Below are positions 1 through 11,499 of a stretch of 64,000 nt of DNA, piece after piece. Positions within the stretch are counted from its first letter, which is position 1. Every line of letters starts with the position of its first letter. This stretch comes from Ancistrus triradiatus. Lineage: Eukaryota > Chordata > Actinopteri > Siluriformes > Loricariidae. The position numbers and the translations under genes were made by a program. The stretch spans positions 248,001-312,000 of the forward strand of contig JAJAGP010000101.1 of NCBI GenBank assembly GCA_025084515.1, written 5' to 3'. The notes below the pieces were generated by a model that had not been told where the DNA came from, did not search any database, and worked only from the letters and a program-made list of their open reading frames with translations.

Positions 1-1174
1 TATATTTCTTTTAAACTTTAGAGGTTGAACAAAACCAACTTGCAGGAAATATTGTAGAGAGAGACAGTATCAGGGAGCAAACCCAAATAAGCAACTACAC
101 TTTAGAAACATGCCCCATAACCTGCAACCCACAACTACCAATGTTTGTATTTGGTTACCCCAAAGTATATTTGGTTATTACAGTTGGTTATCCCTTTGTT
201 TAAGAATGCCAAGAACACACAAACAGAAACAGAAAAATTATGTAAGCGTTTAAGAGAAAAGTCAGAGAGGCAAAAAAATTACCACCATGTCAAGAGCTTC
301 AAATGATTTTTTTTCAAGGATTCATGAAGCCGAGGGGAGGTGAACTCTATGAAGTGATGAAGGTTGTGACAGTAGTAACATCAAGAATTTAAAACTACTT
401 TCACCCCTGTCATACAGTAATTGTTAAATAACAGTAGTAAAGTGGCAGTAAAACTGAAGATCATCAGTGACCTTCTATTGTTACAATCTTCCACATAATT
501 TAAACGAATAATATTGTATAGGTATGCACCATTTTACAACCACATTACCATGTTAACATAATCTTTTTATGCTACAATATAAATTGGTATACACATGCTA
601 AACCTTTTGTTACTTATGGAAATTCTCAATAATTGACAATAATTATAAGAACATTGCAGTAATTTTCCATTACAACTCTGTCTAGGAGAAGACTGCAACA
701 CTTAAAAAGGAAGGTATGATGGACCTGATTATTTTGGTTGACGGAAGCCAAAGATGCATTAATGGACAGCACTACAAACAACACTTAACCAGTTTATATA
801 GTTATAGGGGAAAGAGAATATACAGGTAGTGGGGGGACAAACAAAAGAGTAGTAGGACAGACACATACACAGTGTTCCTGCTCTTAAACCCATTTCTCTT
901 AAAGTTTTATTTTAAATTTAGAATTTACTATATTTGTTAAAATCTCAGTTTTTAAAGTGAGCAGACATTGATCAGATGGTCGTAAATAGCGCATACTTGT
1001 ACATATCTATTTCATTGCATTGTAGGGAATGGAAGACACATTATCCTATTTTTATTTACAGTAAACCCGTATGACCAATGCATTTTCAATGTTTGACTGA
1101 ACATATCATTTGACTGAACACTAAAAGTGTGTCAATCTTTCAATCTGATATGTAAATATTGGACTAAATCTTAC
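1..1174. other. No gene seen (eva1c intron or 3' flank)
   Basis: AT-rich DNA to the left of the last eva1c exon I can identify. I searched the minus strand for the transmembrane and cytoplasmic EVA1 exons expected downstream and did not find them, so they probably lie beyond the left edge. No strong repeat or ORF is evident. Confidence 0.5.
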
Positions 1175-4100
1175 CATGGGTATAATCAGAGATTCGGAAA
1201 GGATCAGCTCCTCCACGCCCCACATCTTCCAGAAGATATCTAGGAACTGAGTTCATAGCAATGCACAGACATGCTGTATATGAATAGTTCTATTATGATT
1301 CATACATTCCTTGCCCTATTTTATCACTCACCACAAGTAAACGTCACTCGCAGATGTTTGATGGTGCCAGGAAAACAGGGGTCACCAAAGTTCTGCACAT
1401 CAGCCAGCAGAGTGCAGTTTGTTCTACCATGACACTTCCGTGACACCCTTCTCAGGGCTGCTGGAGACAAGCATTCTGAAAGGAAGATATATTTATTTGG
1501 TACTTACACTAACTGACCTATGATTCACATTGTAGCAATAGAAATGCTGACTTATCTGTTTCTACACACAATGTGCCCCCCATAAATTAATAGAAAATGT
1601 ATCACCTTATAATAACTATGTGTTATTTTGGTGATGGATCATTCCCAGTACAGCATTGACAATGACATGATGAAATGGGTACAAACAAGCTAAGCACTGA
1701 CTGTAGAAACTAAGTAAATATAATAGTTGGGGGTGACAGGGTGGTGCAGTGGTTAACGCTGTGAACCCCAGCCTGGCCACTGACTGTGTGGAGTCTGTAT
1801 GTTCTCCTCATGTCTGCTCAAGGGTTTCGTTTGTGTACTCTGGTTTCCCCCTACATTCCATAGAGAATAGGTCAGGCTTTAGTTCAACTGGGCTGGACTG
1901 GTGCTCTGTCTTGTCTTATGCGCTGTGCTGCCGCTTAGGACCCATCCCCCTGACCTGGAAAGTGAGTGAATGAGTGAGTGAATGTATCTTGCTGTTTATA
2001 TGTCCCAGTCACTGAGGGTGTACTCCTAGTGCTGGTCTCAAGCCCAGATAAATCAGGATGGTTGTGTCAGGAAAGGCATCCTGTGCCACATCTAATATGT
2101 GGATGGCAACCCCCAAAGAGAGCATCCGAAAGAGGATTTTTTTTTTTAATGCAGTCTACAGGCTTTTACTGTCATTACTAAACTTGTTCAGTAGGTGGCA
2201 CAACTGAGTTATATTGAGGTCCAGACCCATGTCAGGCTTTACATCAGTCCTTTGAGGACATTCATTGCCGCCATGTTCCAAGTGGCCGAACGTGGCAGAG
2301 TAGATGGCCAACACGGTGTCATTCTTACAGGCCAGACTCAGTCTCTCGTTCTCACACACTGTCCTCAAACGATGATGTGCTTTGAAACAGAACAGCAAAC
2401 AAGTTACTCATCTCAGCAAACACACTGGCAAAGCCATGTCATGCAGGTGCATGTGTGTTCTAACCTGGCCGGCACTTGTATGAGACGATAATGTACTTTC
2501 TGGTTTCAGGGCAGGGATCTTGTCCAAACATAGGACTAGCCACAGAAATCTGACACGCCCTTTGATCTTGGCACTCGGACACCACTTTCTGCTCACATAC
2601 AAGAATACAATTAGGTCTGAAACAATAGTGACTGAGTCAATAAAAGAGTTTAATATAAGACTTGAATGGCATTAACCGGTGGAGATCAAAAGTCACTGAG
2701 CACTAGTGTAAATGCTTCTATTGTACAATTTTCTTGAATTCAATACAATGTTATTCAATACAAATCATATAATAAAAATAATATGGTCAATCTGACTGTC
2801 AAGCACTGACTGCACAGTCACCTGAACAAAAATCAAGCATTCATGGGGGCACGTGAAGACAGGGAAAGCATACAATAACATCATACTTGTGAACTCATAC
2901 TGAAACAACATGGAGAATCCGATTTTGCTTATGGAACACATGCCAGCTAAAGCCTATGCTGTCATTGCAGCAAAAGGGGGAACCTACAAAATACCAATAA
3001 ATTCTGAAATATACAATAATGTGCAAAAGTCTTAGACCACCATTAGATTTGTCATGTTAGCAATGGTATAATGACCATATATAATTATTGCTCAGTCTCT
3101 TTATTAAGGTACAAACAGAAATGTGCACACAAAATAAAACACAAATGCAAAAGTAAGTATTCAGTGTGACCTCCCCGAAAAAGGTGTTTTCTTGGCTGCT
3201 ACCCTTCCAAAAAGACCCCACCTGATCAAGCTTCTTCGGACTGTAGAATGGTCAACTTGGCATCCTGATGAAGCTGACGGATGCTGCTATTGCTCAGGTG
3301 TAAGAAGAGGTCGCACCTAAATACTTGCCACTGTAGCCTATATAATTGTATTTTTCAGTTTTATAATACTGCTTACATATTTCTGGTTAAATTCTCATAA
3401 AAAGACGGAGAAATAATTATATACCGTCACTATACCTACAACAAATCTAATGGTGGCCTAAGACCTTACTGTAGATAGTACAGTACTGTATCCACTTTTT
3501 AAAAGATTCAACTTTTCACTCTAATTGCTATGCTGTGCACTGCATTATTTGCAATGGAAATCGTTTTCAAGCATTGGTCTCAGAAAGATTCAATCTCCAC
3601 TGTTCCCACTGAACATTGTTTAGAGAAAAAAGATCTGTTGTCCACTACATTCCTGAGCTGTACCTGAGTGGCGATGGTGGACATGCATTCGGTGCTTTCC
3701 TCTGTGGCATTTGTGTTTGTGTTTGAGCATAAGTACTGACTTGGTACTCTTCGTCCATAGAACACAGACAGAACAGCCACTGTAGTTTTTGAAGGACACC
3801 TGATGGTCAGCGTCTCTCCCTCGCAGGCATGTGCTGTGTGGTTCCTCAGTACAGTGTAGAGGAAATCTAGATGAGATAGAACAATGCTGATCTGTTCTTA
3901 GTCAACAGCATAGGCCTTAGGTGTTACTACTGCTGCTGTGCCGATGACTTATGCCAGTGGTTTTTAGACAGATCTCATATGGAAACTCCATTTAACACTG
4001 GTAACGTTCATGTATCTTGCAAGGAATGTGTGCAATCTGAAAGCTGTCAACTGATGCTTGAATTAAATACATATTTGAATAACTAAACTTTATTCATTTA

Positions 4101-7100
4101 ACAGGTGACCCTAATCGGCAGCACAGAGCACAAGGCAGGGACTAACCCTACACAGAGTGCCAGTCCATCACAGGGCACATGACTTACTCACACTGTCACA
4201 CTACTAATTCCAAATTAACATGGAATGCAGGAGGAAACTGGACTCCCTAGAGAAAACTCACACAGACAGGACAGAGACAGGGCCAGGACACATGCCTTTG
4301 TCTCTGGAGCTGTGAGACAACAACGCTAACCACTGTGTGACTACACTGCCCAGATACACTCAGGTCATATATCTGCTTAATCAAATTAAGTGTTGCAGGG
4401 GAACTGGGTGTTAACCTGTAGCAAAAAGTTTAAGGTGGTAACCAACCGTAGTCAGGGTGCCAGTATGTCGCAGAACACACACACAAATGTTACACTGGGA
4501 CATGCCAGAGATGTGAGTTTAGATGTCAGCTATCCTAACGCGTCTTTGGAGTGTTTAAGGAAACCAGAATAAGTGGGGGAAAACATTGTAGTCACAAGGA
4601 GACACATTAAAAACTCCAGGCTCTGGATCTGTGAAGTGACAGTGCTAATGGCTGCACCATTGTGCCACCCAGATGTTGTAATAAAATACATATTCTGCCT
4701 AAAGGGTTAACACAAATTATTGCAACTACTGAAGCATTGGGGGGCTATCAGCCAACCATTGTTATGTAAATGCACGATGTGTGTGCTATCTCTCTGTGTG
4801 TATACAGTGTATCCACACACACACTATGCTCTATACAATTGTATACAATTGTCTAAAATGTCTTTTTATGTTGAAGCATTAAGATTTCCCTTCACCGGAA
4901 CTATGGATCCTAGGCCAACCCTGATAAGCAAAACCATAAGCGTTATCCCTCCTCCACAAAACTTTACAGTTTTCATAATGCAAACAGGAAGGTAACGTTC
5001 TCCTGGCATTCGTCAAACCCAGACTCATCCATCAGACTGCCAGATAGAGATGCATGATTCATCACTCCAGAGAACATGTTTCACAGTTCCAGAGAACACA
5101 CTACCTAATCAGTTGCAGTCCAGTATTGAAACAAATAGGTGTGTCCTTGAAAATGATAACAGATAAAACCATATGTATCTGTGGATTAGAGTTAAAAAAA
5201 CAATTATGAACAGTTCAGGGATTTCTTGTATGAACATCCTGTTTAAGATCTACCACAGCATTCCAGGTGGGTTATGACCTGGATTTCTTCTTCTTCCTCT
5301 TGAGGAATATCTTCATATGCCATTCTGTTAATGATTTACTCATGTGTTTTTGGTCATTGTGTTTTTGAAGACTACCCTCACCTGTAAGATTTCTTGTTTT
5401 TTCTTCCTTAGAGTGTTTGTTTGTTTTGTTTATTTAATGTCACATCAGCATCAATGGCTAATTGTGACAGGAGTAAGGTTACTTCGATACTAGTCAGTCA
5501 TATTCACACTGGGCCAATTTAGAGCAACCAATTAATCTAATACCTAATATATATCTTTGGAAAACAAAGTACCCGAAGTTAACTCAAGCAGATACGGGGA
5601 AGACATGGAAACCGCATACAGGTGGAAAAGTCTCAGTTGAATTAAGAATCTCTGGAGCTGTGAGGTGACTGCGCTAACCTCTTGCACCACCTTGCCACCC
5701 CATTAGTTTTGCAAGCTGTGCAGACCCTGAAAAAGCAATGTAAGCATAACCAGCACCGTGCTTCACAGCTGGGATGAGTCTTTGGTGTTCACTGTGCATT
5801 TTTCCTCAAAACCTACCAACATTGTGATTTCTGTGATCCGTGCAGAGAACCTTCTGCCATATTTTGTTCTGCGATTTTGTGCTTGACATTTCTGCTCATC
5901 TTTATATGTAAAGTGTTTTTTCAGCTCCTTAAACAATGCACATGGTACTGACTTGTTACATTTAGCAGACACCCTTATCCAGAGTGACATACAGAAGTGC
6001 TTTGTATTCTTCTTAGTAAACATTACCTCATGCTAGTACAAATAAGCATTAATCCAAGAACACAAACCAACTAAAATCCTGTTAGTATTTGATGTAAGTA
6101 AATCCACAAATAACCATAAAGTTTAACAATTTTAAAGTCAAATATTTTATTAAACATGTAAGTGCAGTTTCAGTCTTTACTTATGTGCTGAGTGAAGAGG
6201 TGAGTCTTTAGTCACTGTTTGAAGACAGAGAGATGTCCATTCGGACATTCAGTTGAAGTTCATTCTACCACCTGAATGCTGGCTTCTCCAGTATGGAGAA
6301 GAGTCTTGATCCTTGTCTTCCTTAATCTTGAGTGGTGGGTCCAGCAGGGTTTTGATTAGACCATTTAGATAAGAAGTTCTATTTTTGGCTTTGTAGGTGA
6401 GCATCAAGGTCTGATAGAACACATGGCCAGATTTTCTCTTGCAACGTACACCTCTGGCTTATTTCTCGTAATCTAATATGGGCTTACAATTTCAGATTTA
6501 TTATGAAGAACAATTGTTATAGAGTAATAGGAAATTTGCCTTAATGGATAAAACATATGTGATATTTTTTTTGTTACAGACATATTCTGACAAGTCTTGT
6601 AACCCATACCATGTGACCATTTCTCTGCATTAGTTTATAAGGCCATACAAAATGTAAAAAAAATACAAATAAAAAAAAAGAAACCCTTCCTATCTCCCAC
6701 CTCCATTCAGTTGACAGTATTTACTGTATTTTAGCTGTTCTACTGACAGAGCACAGAATCATTCCCTCCCCAAGTTCTGATGGGTTGTTCTCATAGCTGT
6801 TATCAGGTACAGTGCGGATACTAATGGATGTTAAATGCTAAACAGATTGATGCTCAAATCTGATGAATGTTTATGGGGATCACTTGCTTTAATGATAAAA
6901 ATTACTAATGGTACTAATGGTGGTATGACAACATTTATATAACATAATATGTAGTATATTCACAATATATGGTAATATATTATATTTTATATGGATGATT
7001 GATTTTATGGCTTTGTTAAATTATTCAGTGTCTAAACCTGGCTAGAATTAGACAAAATATGTGAGTTCACCCAATACTACCTGAACTGTGCTGGTCCTAT

Positions 7101-7894
7101 GGGGGTCCTGGCCATTAGACTACATTCTGTAATTACGGAACTACAAAGTGCTCCTATATAGTAAACAGAGGCTGATATACTGACTAGATAAACTAGTTTA
7201 ATTCTTACAATTTTGAGCCTTGGTCCTCCTAAGGTTTCTTCCTTATAACGTTTAGGAAGTTTTTCCTTGCCACTGTCGACCTAGGCCTGCTCAGTTTTGG
7301 ATTGGCCCTAGATATTAGAAGATGATCTAAAAATGTTAAGCTGCTTTGAGACAATGCTGCATTGTAAAAACCCCTATATAAATAAATCTGACTTGACTTG
7401 ATCTACTGGACAGTGACTTTAAAAACAAAGGGTGGTCATAATATTGTGAAAGGACTGTGTATATGTGTGTATGAGTAAATTCAGGATTTTAACTAAAGGA
7501 ATGAAAATACCTTCCATCTTGTTTACAAGCAGTATTGCATAAGGGGAACCAAACCTCTTGTTCACAGCCAGATATCAACTATGCAGGAAATGAAATAACA
7601 AATTGTAACAAATTGTAAATGTCACCTTCATAAACCGTTTGCACTGAAAAGAATGTGGCCGGCCAGTGCCCCTGAAGGCTGTTTCTCTAAAGATGACACT
7701 CTACAGCTGTTTTGCACAGGATGTTTGAAAGATAAATCACTTAGCAAAATCTCATCTCTTCAGGAAGTTCAGTGTCCATCACAGGAATTTAAAAAGTGCA
7801 ACTTACCAGAGAAATCTGGAGCAGACGATGCACGCAGAGCCAGCAGAAAGGAAAGAAAACACCAGAACCAGCTAGAGTTGCATGGAGGTGACAT
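1175..7894 (-). CDS. eva1c: EVA1 homolog C, two SUEL lectin domains (3' end outside window)
   Basis: Type I membrane protein of the EVA-1 family, a guidance co-receptor family that binds Slit and heparin in other animals. Visible coding exons, 5' to 3' on the minus strand: 7894-7807, 3866-3664, 2588-2465, 2379-2227, 1475-1332, 1246-1175. All have GT-AG borders and phases 1,0,1,1,1,1 that join without a stop, giving 261 codons. Residues 1 to about 25 are a signal peptide (hydrophobic run FWCFLSFLLALRASSA), which fixes the start at the ATG at 7892-7894. SUEL domain 1 runs from Cys44 (HACEGE) to about 136 and contains FGQDPCPETRKYIIVSYKC; SUEL domain 2 runs from about 147 to 237 and contains NFGDPCFPGTIKHL. 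The last visible exon ends PFRISDYTHG. NHT, NAT and NCT sequons fit an extracellular location. Identity rests on the paired SUEL domains plus the conserved leader into VLRNHT; other SUEL proteins such as rhamnose-binding lectins fit less well. Confidence 0.86.
1731..2155 (+). repeat. SINE copy followed by LINE-type 3' tail
   Basis: The stretch begins with the widespread fish SINE signature GTGGTGCAGTGGTTAACGCT, then TGTGGAGTCTGTATGTTCTCC. It is followed by a second fish repeat segment (GTGTCAGGAAAGGCATCCTG) and a T-run near 2137. It lies in an eva1c intron and ends about 70 bp from the exon at 2227-2379. The ORFs at 1749-1973 and 1978-2181 are read-through of this repeat. Confidence 0.6.
2670..2830. 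repeat. Fragment of Tc1-type MITE (family also at 8350-8640)
   Basis: Contains 'GGAGATCAAAAGTCACTGAGC' and 'AAATGCTTCTATTGTACAATTTT', degenerate versions of the element at 8350-8640, where the motif reads GGAGGGCAAAAGTCTGAGA. Truncated; lies in an eva1c intron. Confidence 0.45.
3013..3490. mobile_element. Tc1-derived MITE, copy 1
   Basis: The ends are inverted copies: GTGCAAAAGTCTTAGACCAC at the left, TGGTGGCCTAAGACCTTACTG at the right. Two further copies occur at 14875-15362 and 19606-20058. The interior keeps a short Tc1-like block (near 3225-3310) but no open transposase, so it is non-autonomous. It sits in an eva1c intron. Confidence 0.65.
4105..5702 (-). repeat. Cluster of three reverse-oriented SINE copies
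   Basis: Three divergent copies of one SINE lie in minus orientation at about 4105-4352, 4438-4672 and 5460-5702. Each ends at its right with the reverse complement of the GTGGTGCAGTGG-type head (for example GCTAACCACTGTGTGACTACACTGCCC) preceded by GAGCTGTGAG. All are inside the large first intron of eva1c. DNA between copies shows no gene. Confidence 0.55.
5940..6460 (-). mobile_element. LINE 3' fragment (reverse transcriptase C-terminus and tail)
   Basis: At its left is the tail motif TTTAGCAGACACCCTTATCC shared by fish LINEs and SINEs. It is followed on the minus strand by degraded coding sequence matching the C-terminal region of a fish LINE (reads such as ...LLDPPLKIKE... and ...QDSSPYWRSQHSGGRMNF...). 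5'-truncated, as is usual for LINE copies; eva1c intron 1. Confidence 0.5.
7080..7400 (+). mobile_element. L2-type LINE 3' end or L2-tailed SINE
   Basis: The right part (TCCTCCTAAGGTTTCTTCCTT, TTTTTCCTTGCCACTGTCG, ending TATATAAATAAATCTGACTTGACTTGA) is the reverse complement of the 3' end of the long LINE at 31596-37015. The left part (CTATGGGGGTCCTGGCCATTAGA) matches a repeat seen again at 60797-60900. Confidence 0.6.
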
Positions 7895-8349
7895 AGCGCC
7901 GGATACATATTACGATCTGGTCACGGAAGGTGGCTTGCTTGTTTGTTGCCCTCTGACTTCAGACCAGGAGAGAATGGTCAATGGTACCATTGTCCCAAGA
8001 GAAGAACAACTCTCTTTTCACAGCCACTGACAGAGCTGACCTCTGTGCATGGCACAATTTGGAATGGTGTGTTAGATTAACAAGGAGCTCAGACAGGTTG
8101 ACAGACTGACGTAGACATAGCTTTGTTTGTAATATTTGAAGAACTTGTCTGTATCTTTGCTTTAGCATAATTAGACATTTTATTTTGTTGCTGCTGTTCG
8201 TTGGTGCACAAGTATTTTAGTGGTGAAATTCAACTTTTCTGCAGTTTAGTTAATATTTAACCATTTCATTTCCCAAAAGTAAGTTAAGTATATACAGTCA
8301 AGCATACAGCTTTCACCAAACTGACAGTTCACCTTGTCTGTATCATATA

Positions 8350-8640
8350 CAGTGGAGGGCAAAAGTCTGAGATAACCAGTGAAAATGCTTCTGTTTTGCA
8401 TTTTCCTCAAATGTAATACATTTTTCATTACAAATCATATAGTCAAATCTAATTAGTATTTAATACTAATGTTCCCTCTATTGCTGTAATGACAGCATGC
8501 ACTCGAGCTGACATGGACTCTACAAGCTTGTGCAAAATCTGATGATTCATGTTATCCAAGCATAATTTCACAATATACCAAAGAACTTCTGGTGATGTTA
8601 CTGAATGCCTGGCTTTCAGTGTTTTCAAGTGGCCCATAAA
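8350..8640. mobile_element. Tc1-type MITE fragment
   Basis: Starts ACAGTGGAGGGCAAAAGTCTG, the terminal style of fish Tc1 elements. It continues with a degraded segment (GCTGTAATGACAGCATGCACTC) that carries only short chance ORFs. Located just upstream of the eva1c start exon. Confidence 0.5.
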
Positions 8641-8671
8641 TAACCCATTTTACATAATGGGTTTTTGTCTA

Positions 8672-9900
8672 TGGGGTATTTCAGAAAGTAGGTTTAGTGA
8701 AAACTCAGGGTTATTTGACTCATAGTTGAAGGAAACTCTAGGTTTCCGGTTTCACAAAGCAAGTTAAGCATAACCTGGAGACAGTTACTACAGCAACATA
8801 CTCAGTGACGCTAACCTGTTCGCTAGCAGGTTTACTTCGAATAACCCTGAGTTTCTCACTTCGAAAGCACAAACACTACAGAGAAATCTCCGTCGGGAGA
8901 GTGTGATCAGACCCTGCTTTAATGTTGTATTGTTCCCTGGTGATTATCTGAGTGAGTGTTACAGTTTTTCAGCATGGTCGATCCTTTATCATTAATCTTC
9001 TCTGCTCTCACATCGCTCATATGACACTCCATGGACATGCCCTTCTTTGTGTTGCGCTCCAGTTTTCTAGGGGAGGTTTCTATACAAAATTAGTGATGTT
9101 GAGCATATTTCTAAAGCAACCGTCTGTCGGGCTGTCAGAAATGTGAGTCTTGCATTGAAACAGTTACTATATACATTTGTGGTGTTCCCAAGTCACAGAC
9201 CAACAAGACTGATCAAAGAATAATTCAACAGAACTGCAGGTATCAGTCTAAACAATAAGTAATTTATTTAGTATGAAGCTTTGAGACTTGAATCAGTTAA
9301 TATGATTTTAATATTAATATGATTTTACTGTTTCCAAGTGTGATTGGCTGCATACATGGCACTCTTCACTAACTGACGGAGATGAAGTGAATATGAAGTT
9401 TTTCCACAACATTAATGTGCAGGTAGGCCTAAATAATAGCATTTTTCATTACAAATGAAATACAATTCACAATACAGCGGTTGAAGTTAATTATTGTTCT
9501 GCACTGTGAAGATTATATGTGATACAGCCCACATCATCAGCAAAGTGAAAGCAAAGTTGCCTGGGTCTGTGCATGACTTTTCACTGAGTGTACACTGAGT
9601 GCTAGATTTGCCCATGGTAAGTATATACAGTACATATAACCATATCCTCTCATAATCAAAATTTGGTTCCTTTTACAACCAATAATTTAAACTTTATCCT
9701 TGTATTCTATCTATTGTATTATCTATCAGGAGGGTTTGATGATTACAGACAGAAGGTACCCCTGCCAGCTCGATTTGCTGACCCCTTAACCTGATCCTGA
9801 GCCTGCCCCGCAGCAATATTATAACTTGGTTCACTGGAGGACACAAGCCAAGGTAGAGATGACCATTGGGGTTCTCAATGGCTGTTGATCAGACAATGTC
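8672..9900 (+). pseudogene. Degraded PIF/Harbinger transposase
   Basis: Three separated blocks read as a Harbinger (HARBI1-type) transposase on the plus strand. About 9040-9165: ALCVALQFSRGGFYTKL then SKATVCRAVRNVSLALKQ, after fixing one frame break. About 9344-9430: VIGCIHGT followed out of frame by LTDGDEVNMKFFHNINVQ. About 9735-9880: a block with DPEPAPQQYYNLVHW and VEMTIGVL. Stops and frame changes separate them, so it cannot encode a protein. The left flank begins with a Harbinger-like terminal region near 8672 (GGGTATTTCAGAAAGTAGGT). Confidence 0.6.
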
Positions 9901-9904
9901 CCAC

Positions 9905-11302
9905 TCATCCAGTGTTCGGTTGTTTTCGGCTCTGATGGCACTTTTGTTTTTTCCTGCTTTGTTTTCACGTCACGCTCTCCTCGTCCACAGCCACCCGTCC
10001 ATCCTGTCTATCTGCCACACATTCCCTGGATTACCCCCGCCTGCAAGAGTGCTCTTCGCCCATGGAAGCAAGCCACACACCGCTGTCGTACTTTCTGGTA
10101 ATCCTCGCTTTTGGTTGTTTTGTTATGTGCTGGCTTCCTGGACTCTCAAGCTGCCATTCTGAACTTTCATTATCTTTGCTTCACCACGCCCTCGACCTTT
10201 GCCACAGATGCCCAAAAGCTTTACTACATTATTGGCTTCCTTAATTAATATGGGCTGAGTCCGCGCTTGCCAAGGGGGGTTTTGAAGACAAAAACGATGA
10301 CTTCCTCCAGCAGTTTAGGGTGGTGTTCGACCACCATAGCCATGGGGAAGTGGCATTGAGTCGCCTCATCAGCCTGCGTCAGGGCTCCCAGTCAGTCGCT
10401 GACTACTGTGTGGAGTTCTGGTCGTTGGCTGCAGTCACCCAGTGGAATGACCCTGCCCTGCGCGAGGCATTCCACAAAGGGTTGTCTGAATGCCTCAAAG
10501 ACAAGTTAACAGCCCGTGACGAGCCTCCAGACCTAGAGGCTCTAGTGGCACTGGCCATTCGCCTAGACTGGCACTTCCACAAACGCTGGTTGGAAAGGGC
10601 CTAGCTTCTGGTCCAGGTGACCCTGTCTCCCCACTCAAGACCCATTGCCTTTGAGGCCCCACTTCTGGCGGCACCCGATCCTTCCCCCTTGGAGAACCTG
10701 AACCCATGCAGTTGGGCCGCACTAAACTCGCCCCCCTAGAACGCTCTAGATGGAGAGAGCAGGGACTGTGTTTCTACTGTGGGGACTCTAACCATGTTAT
10801 CTCCTCCTGCCTCGTTCACCCCAAAGGGGCAGCTAATCAATAAACCTGGGGGCCCCGACTAGCACCAAGGAAAGTCCTCCTCAGCCACAGCTGTTGTCAC
10901 TCACTCTACCAGCTGTCCTGTATCTGCCTGGAGTCACATGCCCATCTTCATTTCGGGCCGTCCATGGTCACACATTGCAGCAGATTTCATCACGGGGCCA
11001 TGGACACTGTATCGGATCGAGGGGCCCCAATTCATGTCACACGACTGGAAGGCCTTTTGTAAGGCCATCGGAGCCACGGTGAGTCTCACGTCTGGGTTTC
11101 ACCCCCAACCTAACCGACAGGTCGAACGGGCAAATTAACAAATTGAAACCACTCTGCGCTGCCTGTCTGCTCAAGATCCAGCAAAGTTGAGTCGCCACCT
11201 GGCCTGGGCGGTGTACACCCACAATACTCTCACCAACTCCTCCACGGGTCTTTTGCCTTTCGAGGCCTGGAAGCTGAGGTGGCTGTCCCCTTGGTTCAAC
11301 AT
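9905..11302 (+). pseudogene. Ty3/Gypsy retrotransposon remnant: gag joined to integrase
   Basis: At 10320-10604 is a gag capsid-like segment (LRQGSQSVADYCVEF, AFHKGLSECLKDKL). At about 10741-10840 follows a CCHC zinc knuckle (CFYCGDSNHVISSC). At about 10938-11300 is integrase core with PWSHIAADFITGP, then the later catalytic part (EGPQFMSHDWKAFCKAIGA, SGFHPQPNRQVERAN). Protease, reverse transcriptase, RNase H and the front of integrase are missing, and part of the integrase core is deleted between FITGP and the region round EGPQF. Stop codons break every frame. 9905-10300 may be LTR or leader, which I cannot prove. The right end is cut by the SINE at 11305. Confidence 0.72.
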
Positions 11303-11304
11303 AA

Positions 11305-11490
11305 ACTACACAGTTGCCAGAGGACATTGGTTAAGGTACTGGACTGTGGACCATATGGTCCAGGGTTCAAAACCCACCTCTGAGAAGCTCCCAATGTTGG
11401 GTCCTTGAGCAAGGCCCATAACCCACAATTGCTTGAACTGCTTCAGTAGCTCTGGATAACAGCATCTGCTAAATACTAATGTTAATGTAT
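11305..11490 (+). repeat. tRNA-derived SINE
   Basis: Shows GGTTAAGGTACTGGACTGTGG and a B-box-like GGTTCAAAACCCAC, then TTGGGTCCTTGAGCAAGGCCC and a tail GGATAACAGCATCTGCTAAA. Same family as the copies at 56170-56390 and 60905-61112. Confidence 0.7.
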
Positions 11491-11499
11491 GAAAAGTGG

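Noticed and set aside
7653..8030. 125-codon ORF on the plus strand
   Set aside because: It is antisense to the eva1c signal-peptide exon (7894-7807), which has a good donor and a clear family match. The plus-strand protein resembles nothing.
10938..11138. Domesticated integrase gene
   Set aside because: Neighbouring stops, the missing front part and SINE truncation show a dead fragment.
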